Shown: piece after piece, positions 1-6,731 of the stretch
Numbering within the stretch: the first letter of the stretch is position 1
Layout of the letters: every line of letters begins with the position of its first letter
Assembly: GCA_024234055.1 (NCBI GenBank)
Contig: JACKOW010000003.1
Span: 186,001 to 250,000, forward strand
Origin: Rhodanobacteraceae bacterium
Lineage (GTDB): Bacteria > Pseudomonadota > Gammaproteobacteria > Xanthomonadales > SZUA-5
Direction of reading: 5' to 3'
DNA length: 64,000 nucleotides
The notes under the pieces: model-generated
The model's database searches: none
What the model saw: only the letters and a program-made list of their open reading frames with translations
Told to the model about the DNA's origin: nothing
Translations under genes and position numbers: made by a program

Positions 1-1668
1 CAATTGCGGCGGCAGCGGTCTAGGCAGGTCGAGCAGACCGGCGACGGCATCCGCGGAGAAGGTCGAGAAGGAGGTCAGCGGATCGGCGCTGACGGTGCTG
101 ATCGGCAACAGCATCACCGGCTCGGGAGAGGGCGGCGTCAATTCATAGCTCGTCCCCGAGCGCCGCAGTTCCAGCAGTTCCACTCTGGCGATGAATTCCA
201 CAAAATAATCCTGAAGGGTGACCGCATTGTCCGCGCGGAACGGGCCGGCGCGGATGGCGACATCATTGGCAAAGACCACGTAGTCGTTTTCCCTGAAATT
301 GATCTTGTTGAGATCGCGCGGCAAGGGCACATTCCTGATTGAATCTGCCGGGTATCCAACCAGATTCCGAATATGGAAGTCCGAGATGTGGGTAATTCGG
401 TGGTAACGGTCATTGCGAAACCCGTGTCCTTCCGGAGACACAAAACTCAAGGGTTTGGTGGTGACCACCCTGGCAGAGGGATCCCGGGCAGACGGCAACC
501 AGCGCATGAAATCCATCACCGCGTGCGCATAGTAGCCGTCACGCAGTCGCAAGGCCTCGGACACGCCGGCCCTGACATCAAACAGCGCAAAAACCAACCC
601 CAGGAGGACCAGCACTGCCGGCCAGCGCCTCAGTTCCGCAATCGCCGGAACGATCAGCACGGCGGTCACGGGTGCCAGAAAGGCGAGATAGCGCACTTCC
701 TTGAAGGGAACAAGGCTCATCACCGTGACCCCCAGCAGCCAGAACACCGCGGCAAGACGCAACAGCCCGCTGCCGTCACGCCAGCACAGGAGCAAGCCGG
801 GGAGCAACAGCAGCACCGCTGCCAATCCGTATGCCGGGATATTACGCCAGTAAATCCACGGATCCATCACCAGAGCGATGTTGCCCTCGGTTTCATACTG
901 TGTCGATATATACCCGATCTGCTGCACCGGGCGGAGCAGGAAGGGGGCATCCGGAAAGGCTGAACCCAACACCGACGCGTAGCCCAGCCAGGCAATCGCA
1001 CCGCTGACCGCGGCAGCGGCGGCGAGGCGCAGCCAGGTGCGAAGCAGACCAGGGCGATCGCTGCCTGCAATTGCGGCCACTGCCAGAAAGGACAACAGCA
1101 ACCATACCCAGAACAGTGCAAATGTCTGCTTGACCAGCGCTGCGCCCGCGCCGAGGGCCACCAGACTCAGCCAGCGCCAGGCAGTGGGTCGCTGATGAAA
1201 ATCGACGGCCAGCTTGAGCATCAGCAGCGCCATCACGCCAGGAAAGATGTCGTGGCTGACGAATGGGGCGTAGCTGAAGAAGAGCACGCTGGGAATGCTC
1301 AGCACAAAGGCTGCCAGGACCGTCCAACGGTTGCCGTGGATCTGCTTCAGCAGAAGCCAGCAGATCACCAGGTAGAGCGCGTGCGCAATCGCCATCAGTA
1401 CGTGGTGCAGGCGAACGTCGAAGGGTGGCAAGCCCAGATGGTTGGCCAGGGCTTCGGCCGGCATCAGCCAGACTGCCAGCAAGGGACCGCGCTGCCAGGC
1501 GTATTCCGGGCTCGCGCCCAGCAGATACTGGGCATTGACGATGGTGCTGTAACCGTCGTCAAAGTCGATGTTTACCCAGGGAACGCAAGCGAAGAGCCAG
1601 ACCGAAATTGCGGCAATCACCAACCAGGCGATGATGTTTGGCCAGTTCCTGTGCAGAGCGGGCGGCAT
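1..1668 (-). CDS. GT-C family membrane glycosyltransferase (ArnT/PMT-like), 3' end beyond window
   Basis: A minus-strand reading frame stays open from an ATG at 1668 to the window edge (556 codons seen, C-terminus missing). The N-terminus has a membrane anchor (residues about 8-25, WPNIIAWLVIAAISVWL), then an acidic FDDGYS segment. This Asp-rich first periplasmic loop is typical of dolichyl/undecaprenyl-phosphate sugar transferases such as ArnT and the PMT family. At least eight further hydrophobic segments follow, then a soluble C-terminal part. By family it should move a lipid-linked sugar to an acceptor on the periplasmic face of the inner membrane. The acceptor cannot be told. It has no operon partner on its 5' side, where a repeat element lies instead. 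The family assignment is fairly firm and the exact substrate unknown. Confidence 0.72.
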   Translation of the reverse strand, partial: MPPALHRNWPNIIAWLVIAAISVWLFACVPWVNIDFDDGYSTIVNAQYLLGASPEYAWQRGPLLAVWLMPAEALANHLGLPPFDVRLHHVLMAIAHALYLVICWLLLKQIHGNRWTVLAAFVLSIPSVLFFSYAPFVSHDIFPGVMALLMLKLAVDFHQRPTAWRWLSLVALGAGAALVKQTFALFWVWLLLSFLAVAAIAGSDRPGLLRTWLRLAAAAAVSGAIAWLGYASVLGSAFPDAPFLLRPVQQIGYISTQYETEGNIALVMDPWIYWRNIPAYGLAAVLLLLPGLLLCWRDGSGLLRLAAVFWLLGVTVMSLVPFKEVRYLAFLAPVTAVLIVPAIAELRRWPAVLVLLGLVFALFDVRAGVSEALRLRDGYYAHAVMDFMRWLPSARDPSARVVTTKPLSFVSPEGHGFRNDRYHRITHISDFHIRNLVGYPADSIRNVPLPRDLNKINFRENDYVVFANDVAIRAGPFRADNAVTLQDYFVEFIARVELLELRRSGTSYELTPPSPEPVMLLPISTVSADPLTSFSTFSADAVAGLLDLPRPLPPQL

Positions 1669-1794
1669 GGCAGTCTCGAGCAGGGTGGGCAAGTAGCCGA
1701 GGGCCCCATCGGCGTGCCCGGGCTGCCGACACGTTCTGGCCTTCCGCGGCGCAACTCGTAGAATGGCGCAAGCACTCTGCGGGCGCCAGCTGGC

Positions 1795-2057
1795 AGCCTG
1801 TCGGACTTTACTCGCGAGTGCGCCGCAAGCGCATTTGGCGCTCGGCTTCGGCGGTCATTCGGAACATTCCTGGCATTTCGACTTGATTCTCGACTTCGCT
1901 TTCGCCAAATGGCCGTCCAGCCCTTCGGGTTAAGCGTCTGGACGGCGTCTGCTGCATTGCGACGCTTCACCAATGGAAAAGCCACTGGCTGCTCGCCGCA
2001 CCTTGCAGCCATCCGCCCAGCCTCCCAACGCATCTCACGTTGAAAGTCCGACAGGCT
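1795..2057. repeat. 263-bp element bounded by 15-bp perfect inverted repeats
   Basis: The left end AGCCTGTCGGACTTT (1795-1809) and right end AAAGTCCGACAGGCT (2043-2057) are exact reverse complements. The interior has no convincing gene; it contains a second smaller dyad around 1906-1945 (GCCGTCCAG and CTGGACGGC). The shape suggests a non-autonomous MITE or a REP/BIME-type unit. A related motif, CCGACAGGCT followed by AGCCTGT, occurs at 24691-24709. The element fills most of the gap between the glycosyltransferase and the nine-haem cytochrome gene, so the cytochrome promoter may lie in it or just after it. Confidence 0.6.
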
Positions 2058-2180
2058 AATAGCCCGCCGCAAGCTGATTCGCTTTGGGACTTGCGCCTGA
2101 TCAAGACCTTGCCTTCGCATTTCCTGCACATTCATGATGTGCAGCCGAGTCTGGTCAAGATGCCGTTGGGAGGGTCAAGC

Positions 2181-3635
2181 GTGCGTAACGACAATGGGGC
2201 CAGGTTGCAGTCCAGCGCGAGTACATGTAATCACGCCCTCGCGCGCACGCCGAGTGTGTTTCGGTCGAGTTGGTGCCTGCTTCGGGCCGGCGCACTCGTA
2301 TTGATGTGCGCCCTGCCGGTGTCACACATCTGGGCACAGGACGATGACGCCGACGAGCCCATCGAACTTGCGGAAGAAGACCTCGACTGCCTGAAATGCC
2401 ACGACGATCCCAAACTCTCGGTCAAGCTCGACAGTGGTGAGACACTCCCGCTGTACATCTCTACCCAGGATTTCCTCGGGTCGATGCATAACGAGAACAG
2501 CTGCGCCGATTGCCACTTCGACATTGACCTCGACACCCATGGCAAGGGCGAATCGGTCATCGCCAGCAAGCGCGAATTGGGTGTGGCGATGGGCGATACC
2601 TGTCGCGACTGTCACAAGAAGAAGTACCGCGAATACGACGACAGCGTGCACGCACTGCTGATTGCCGAGGGCAGCACCAAGGCACCGATGTGCGCGGATT
2701 GCCACAATCCGCATACTGTTCGCTCCTGGAAGCTCGCAGAAGCTGAAGCCGCAATGCCCTGTGGAAAATGTCACCAGGAGATCTTTGACGCGAGCGCCAA
2801 GGATGTGCACGGCCTGGCCCGCGGCGACCGCAAGAACCCGGGGCCGGTGTGTTCGGGCTGCCATCAAGCCCACGGCATCAAGGCGGCGTCGCTGGGCACT
2901 GGCCTGCGGGATACCTGCCTGAACTGCCACAAGGATGCCTTCGCCAAGCACGAGATCTGGCTGCCCAATGCACAGCTGCATTTTGACGCCATTTCATGCC
3001 CGACTTGCCACGCGCCAGACGCCGAACGGCGAGTGAACCTGCGGCTCTACCACGAACTTGGCGGCGACCGCGTGCAGCTGATCGAGAAGAGCGGAGTACC
3101 GCAGTTTGTACGCCTGACCACCGCTGCCGATCAGGCCAGTCAGGGTCTGGACGATCGCGCGCTGCTGGGCTTGCTCAAGGATTTCACGCACGAGGAGGGT
3201 CAGGGCAAGATCGTTCTGCGCGGACGACTGGAAGTAGGCAGCGGCGTTGAAGCCCATCGACTCGCAGACAAGTCCAAAGCCATTGCCGATTGCAAGGTCT
3301 GTCACCAGGCCGGCGCGCAGGTCTTCCAGCGTGTGATTCTGACCATGGCTGGGCCTGATGGCAGGCCGCTGCGTCACGGCGTAAACGAAGACGTGCTGAA
3401 TTCGGCGTTCTCGATCGATTCGATCCGTGGCTTCTACGTACTCGGCAGTACCCGAATCAAGCTGCTCGACTATCTGTTGGTGCTGGTGGTTCTTGGCCTG
3501 GCGGGCGGTATCGGTGCTCATATGGCGGCGAGACGGTGGTTTCGCAGGGCACGCGAGAAACGCAAGGGGCAACCCATTGCTTCGCAGGCAAGCTCGGGGA
3601 AATCGACTTCAGCGGACGATAGCGGCGGTCCATGA
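2181..3635 (+). CDS. Nine-haem c-type cytochrome with C-terminal membrane anchor
   Basis: The predicted protein has 484 residues. I chose the GTG at 2181 because GGGAGGG lies 7 nt upstream and an N-terminal signal segment follows (about 27-53, ending VSHIWAQ); an ATG at 2160 is the alternative. Nine CXXCH haem sites start at residues 70, 108, 141, 171, 194, 224, 246, 273 and 371. A hydrophobic helix at about 429-450 followed by Arg/Lys-rich sequence anchors it in the inner membrane, with the haems in the periplasm. A b-type cytochrome gene follows 28 bp downstream. Geobacter CbcL joins a nonahaem c domain and a di-haem b domain in one chain, and this pair looks like a split version of that plan. 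The likely role is electron exchange between the quinone pool and periplasmic cytochromes. Haem count is seen directly; the role is inferred. Confidence 0.85.
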   Translation: MRNDNGARLQSSASTCNHALARTPSVFRSSWCLLRAGALVLMCALPVSHIWAQDDDADEPIELAEEDLDCLKCHDDPKLSVKLDSGETLPLYISTQDFLGSMHNENSCADCHFDIDLDTHGKGESVIASKRELGVAMGDTCRDCHKKKYREYDDSVHALLIAEGSTKAPMCADCHNPHTVRSWKLAEAEAAMPCGKCHQEIFDASAKDVHGLARGDRKNPGPVCSGCHQAHGIKAASLGTGLRDTCLNCHKDAFAKHEIWLPNAQLHFDAISCPTCHAPDAERRVNLRLYHELGGDRVQLIEKSGVPQFVRLTTAADQASQGLDDRALLGLLKDFTHEEGQGKIVLRGRLEVGSGVEAHRLADKSKAIADCKVCHQAGAQVFQRVILTMAGPDGRPLRHGVNEDVLNSAFSIDSIRGFYVLGSTRIKLLDYLLVLVVLGLAGGIGAHMAARRWFRRAREKRKGQPIASQASSGKSTSADDSGGP

Positions 3636-3663
3636 GATGACGACCGGATCGCAGGAGAAGGCC

Positions 3664-4335
3664 ATGCAGAAAATCTATGTCCACCCACTTCCGGTCAGAA
3701 TCTGGCACTGGATCAACGCCGCGTCGATGCTGGTGCTGATCTTCACCGGTCTGCAAATCAGATACGCAGGAACCTTTGACCTGATGTCGTTCAGGAATGC
3801 GGTGATGGTGCACAACTGGGTGGGTTTCCTGCTAGCCGCCAATTTCCTCCTCTGGCTGTTCTACTACCTGTTTTCGGACAACATCCGGATGTATCAGCCG
3901 GAATTGCGTCCGGGCAGGTATTTCCCGGCCATGTTCAAGCAGATCTATTTCTACAGCTATGGAATTCTGCGCGGCGAACCCAATCCCCATCGGGTGAGCG
4001 AGGCTCAGAAGTTCAATCCGATGCAGGCCATGACCTATCAGATCGTGATGTTGCTGATGCTGCCCCTGCAGTTCTATACCGGGCTGCTGCTCTGGGACGT
4101 CAACCGCTTCGCCGATCAGATTGATCTGCTCGGCGGCGTGCGCGTGGTGTCGACGGCTCACGTGCTCCTGACCATCGCCTTTCTGGGCTTCCTGCTGTCG
4201 CATCTCTATCTGATCACGCTGGGACACACCGCAGGTGCCCACACCAAGGCCATGATCACCGGCTTCGAAGAGGTGGAGGAAGCTCCGGAGACGAGCCCTG
4301 CTGCTGGGGCCTCAAGCCAGCAGCCCGAGCACTGA
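3664..4335 (+). CDS. b-type cytochrome, membrane quinone-reactive subunit (cytochrome b561/HydC-FdnI type)
   Basis: The protein has 223 residues. The ATG at 3664 is preceded by AGGAG at a 7-nt spacing; another ATG at 3637 lacks this. Four hydrophobic helices lie at about 18-35, 50-70, 122-144 and 162-186. Candidate haem b ligands are His15 (VRIWHW), His50 (VMVHNW), His166 (STAHVL) and His180/His188 near the last helix, the pattern of di-haem b subunits of formate dehydrogenase, Ni-Fe hydrogenase and thiosulfate reductase. Proteins of this kind pass electrons between quinones in the membrane and a periplasmic redox partner. The partner here is most likely the nine-haem cytochrome encoded just upstream. 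The C-terminal 30 residues are polar and low complexity. Confidence 0.82.
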   Translation: MQKIYVHPLPVRIWHWINAASMLVLIFTGLQIRYAGTFDLMSFRNAVMVHNWVGFLLAANFLLWLFYYLFSDNIRMYQPELRPGRYFPAMFKQIYFYSYGILRGEPNPHRVSEAQKFNPMQAMTYQIVMLLMLPLQFYTGLLLWDVNRFADQIDLLGGVRVVSTAHVLLTIAFLGFLLSHLYLITLGHTAGAHTKAMITGFEEVEEAPETSPAAGASSQQPEH

Positions 4336-4435
4336 GCTGCAGACCAACCGCAACGCTTCACCCAGACCGGATGGACAATCGGGCGGCGCTGGACAACCGC
4401 CCAGCGGGCGGTCAGACCCACGGGCACTGCTCGGA

Positions 4436-4600
4436 TTATTTTGCGGCACCGGCCTTGGCGTCACCCTGAGCATGCGCCTTGCGCGCACGCATCAGCATGC
4501 TGAACCCGACGACCGGAATGGCTGCCATGTAGGCCAGTGCAATGAAGGGCGAGATCAGAAACAGGACGATCCGTTTGATCTGCAGTATCGGAGTAGGCAT
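4436..4600 (-). CDS. Small single-helix membrane protein, unknown function
   Basis: A 54-residue protein starting at the ATG at 4600 (MPTPILQIKR). It has one or two hydrophobic stretches (about 11-38) and a basic, Ala/Lys-rich C-terminal tail. The frame is open further upstream to 4687, but that extension looks non-coding. It is transcribed against the cytochrome genes on both sides, and its start faces the mono-haem cytochrome c gene across a 305-bp divergent gap with an FNR-like site. I do not recognise a family. It may be a small accessory protein of the redox complex, or a spurious frame; the hydrophobic profile argues for a real gene. Confidence 0.45.
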   Translation of the reverse strand: MPTPILQIKRIVLFLISPFIALAYMAAIPVVGFSMLMRARKAHAQGDAKAGAAK

Positions 4601-4728
4601 GGCGATGACGAATCCTGGGAAAGGAGAACAGGCGATGGCAAGCCCTTCGACTATGCTGCCAGACCAGCGGCTTCGACCGGAATCCACCTGTACGCCTCAA
4701 GTCTAGGATGCCTGCTCGACCAACGTGA

Positions 4729-4742
4729 TTGATCAGCGTCAA
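4729..4742. promoter_or_regulatory. Candidate FNR/Anr-type binding site
   Basis: TTGATCAGCGTCAA matches the FNR consensus TTGAT-N4-ATCAA at nine of ten defined bases. It lies in the divergent gap, 164 bp before the cytochrome c ATG and 129 bp before the small membrane protein start. It would point to oxygen-dependent control of the cytochrome genes. Confidence 0.5.
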
Positions 4743-4905
4743 CACGCGGGCACCATTGATCACCTACGCTGATCCGGTGCCACGTTGGCATCATGCACCC
4801 GGCGTGCCTGGCCATTCGCTCAGGCAGGCACAGAGTCAACATCAGCTGGAATTGAGCGCGGTCGCAATCGTCGGCCGTTGTGGCCCCACTTTCAAGGAGT
4901 CGTTG

Positions 4906-5244
4906 ATGAAGTCCAGGATCACTCTGACGCTCATCGGTTCACTGTGTTTCGCACTTGCCGGCGTGAATTCGGCGCATGCCGTCGACGCCAAGGCGGCGGA
5001 AGCACTGATGAAGAGCAATCGCTGCAGCAGTTGCCATCACCCCACCAAGACCAAAACCGGCCCATCCCTGAAGAAGATGGCCGAGGATTTCAAGGGCAAG
5101 CCGGATGCCGAAGAATTGATCATCAAGGCCATCACCACCGGTCCGATGGTCGAGATCGACGGCGAGAAGGAAGCACACAAGAAGATCAAGACGTCCGACC
5201 CGGCGCAGCTGTCCAACCTGGCCCAGTGGCTTTTGACCCACTGA
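4906..5244 (+). CDS. Periplasmic mono-haem class I cytochrome c
   Basis: A 112-residue protein with AAGGAG 6 nt before the ATG. The signal peptide covers about residues 1-25 (ending NSAHA). One haem site, CSSCH, is at residues 40-44, and GPMVEID at 79-85 supplies the likely axial Met81. Size and pattern match the small cytochrome c551/c552 group, soluble electron shuttles in the periplasm. Its place between the quinone-side cytochromes and the MtrA/MtrB pair suggests it carries electrons between them. The C-terminal helix (LSNLAQWLLTH) fits this fold. Confidence 0.85.
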   Translation: MKSRITLTLIGSLCFALAGVNSAHAVDAKAAEALMKSNRCSSCHHPTKTKTGPSLKKMAEDFKGKPDAEELIIKAITTGPMVEIDGEKEAHKKIKTSDPAQLSNLAQWLLTH

Positions 5245-5760
5245 GCTGGGGAATCGCATCGGCACAGCTGCCTGCTGCTGCCGATGCGATGCCCGGCCGG
5301 AGGCATTCTTCCAATGGATCCCGACTGAAGATCCTTGACTCGTGCCGCCCCCGAAGGTTGCGGCTGATCCCGCACTGGTGCAATGCCAGTTGGCGCAACC
5401 GAAGCGCAAACACCGAATCCGGAACACCAACCCCGTGCCCCCCGCATCGCACCCGTCACGCCAATCAAGCACTTTCATCACCCAATATTGACGGGGATCA
5501 ATATCACCCAGCAGTGATGGGTTCAGCCTAAGCCAACATTAGCTCAGGACTTCCAACTGTCATCGCAGTGATGTTGATCAAGGGTGCTCAGCCATACGCC
5601 CTGAATTCTTCAACGGCTCCCTGCTTGACGGAGCCAAATCGACAGCGGTGCCTGCGAATCCTTTGGCTGATAGGCGGTGAAGTATTGCCCTGACCGTGCA
5701 CAAGCGCGCAGTCATGGGCGATTCGGGCACTTGGGATCATCGAGTTTCGAGGAGGAGATC
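5245..5760. other. 516-bp intergenic region before the decahaem cytochrome gene
   Basis: No convincing gene is seen. Just after the cytochrome c stop, GCATCGGCACAGCTGCCTG and, at 5274-5293, CTGCTGCCGATGC form a loose dyad that may terminate transcription. The later part is relatively AT-rich and holds an FNR-like site at 5488-5501 and a TTGATCAA palindrome near 5574, so a regulated promoter for the MtrA/MtrB genes is likely here. Confidence 0.45.
5488..5501. promoter_or_regulatory. Candidate FNR/Anr-type binding site
   Basis: TTGACGGGGATCAA matches TTGAT-N4-ATCAA at nine of ten positions. It sits in an AT-richer stretch 260 bp before the decahaem cytochrome start. It is the second such site in this cluster, which makes chance less likely than for one alone. 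Confidence 0.5.
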
Positions 5761-6699
5761 ATGGGGACGCACCACTGGTACACCCGCGGTACATGGCTGA
5801 CAGGACTCATCCTGTTCCTCTTTGCCTGCGCCGGCGGACCGGCACTCGCTGCCGGCACCGGTACCGGTGCCAGCGATCCAGGCTACCGAAAATGCGTGCG
5901 CTGTCACGATGAGGAGGCAGAGCATCCCGTGCTTTCGATCCTCAAGACCAAGCATGCCGTGGTGGCTGACGAGCGCACGCCCATGTCCAACCATGCCTGC
6001 GTGGCCTGCCATGGTCCCAGCGAAGCCCATATGGATCAGGAAGACGCCCCACCGGACGTCACCTTTCACGAGGCCGATGCCCGTGTCGGCAACGAGGTCT
6101 GTCAGACCTGCCATATGGGCAAGCACCTGACCGAGTGGCAGGGCAGCCGCCACCAGATCGAGAATGTTTCCTGCACCAACTGTCATTCGCCGCATGCGGC
6201 GCAAGATCCCGTGCTGGACAAGGTATCCCAGCCTGAGGTGTGCATCACTTGCCACAAGGACCAGCGCGCCAATCTGGTCAAGCCCTATAGCCATCCCATC
6301 CGCGACGGCGAGATGAGCTGCTCCGGCTGCCATGCACCGCATGGATCAACCGGGGACGCCATGCTGGCGAGAAACACGGTCAACGACACCTGCTACATGT
6401 GTCATGCCGAAAAGCGCGGCCCCTTCCTTTGGGAGCATCAGCCAGCCTCGGAGGACTGCACCATCTGCCATTCCCCGCATGGATCCGTGCACACCTCGAT
6501 GCTGAAGCAACGCGGACCGTGGCTTTGCCAGACCTGTCACGCAGCACAGTTCCATCCGTCCACTGCCTACAGTGGCACCGGGTTGCCGGGCCTCAATCGT
6601 CCGAGCGGCGCGCAGCAGATGCTGGGCAGGAACTGCATGAACTGCCATAGCGAAGTGCACGGAACCAACCATCCCTCCGGCGCGCGTTTCACACGCTGA
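5761..6699 (+). CDS. MtrA/DmsE-family decahaem c-type cytochrome
   Basis: The 312-residue protein follows a strong ribosome site (GAGGAGGAG) just before the ATG. A signal peptide covers about 1-31. Ten CXXCH motifs start at residues 45, 80, 114, 138, 161, 187, 211, 233, 256 and 292, evenly spaced and often followed by SPHG or APHG, as in MtrA, MtoA, PioA and DmsE. The length matches Shewanella MtrA (about 330). These proteins form a haem wire inside an MtrB-type barrel and carry electrons across the outer membrane. The MtrB-type gene follows 32 bp downstream. No MtrC/OmcA-like surface cytochrome or DmsAB reductase gene is in the window, so the arrangement resembles the two-gene MtoAB and PioAB systems. 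Confidence 0.9.
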   Translation: MGTHHWYTRGTWLTGLILFLFACAGGPALAAGTGTGASDPGYRKCVRCHDEEAEHPVLSILKTKHAVVADERTPMSNHACVACHGPSEAHMDQEDAPPDVTFHEADARVGNEVCQTCHMGKHLTEWQGSRHQIENVSCTNCHSPHAAQDPVLDKVSQPEVCITCHKDQRANLVKPYSHPIRDGEMSCSGCHAPHGSTGDAMLARNTVNDTCYMCHAEKRGPFLWEHQPASEDCTICHSPHGSVHTSMLKQRGPWLCQTCHAAQFHPSTAYSGTGLPGLNRPSGAQQMLGRNCMNCHSEVHGTNHPSGARFTR

Positions 6700-6731
6700 C
6701 CCCAGTCGCTGATCGTCATGCGAGGTATGTC

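Noticed and set aside
1617..2135. 172-codon minus-strand open frame over the 263-bp element
   Set aside because: It spans the 5' end of the glycosyltransferase gene in another frame and most of the repeat element. Arg/Ser-rich composition and no known domain; best seen as a by-product of the repeat.
2181..4335. Tetrathionate or nitrite reductase (NrfA/NrfH or Otr type) for the nonahaem/b pair
   Set aside because: All haem sites are CXXCH; there is no CXXCK active site and no NapC-type N-terminal anchor.
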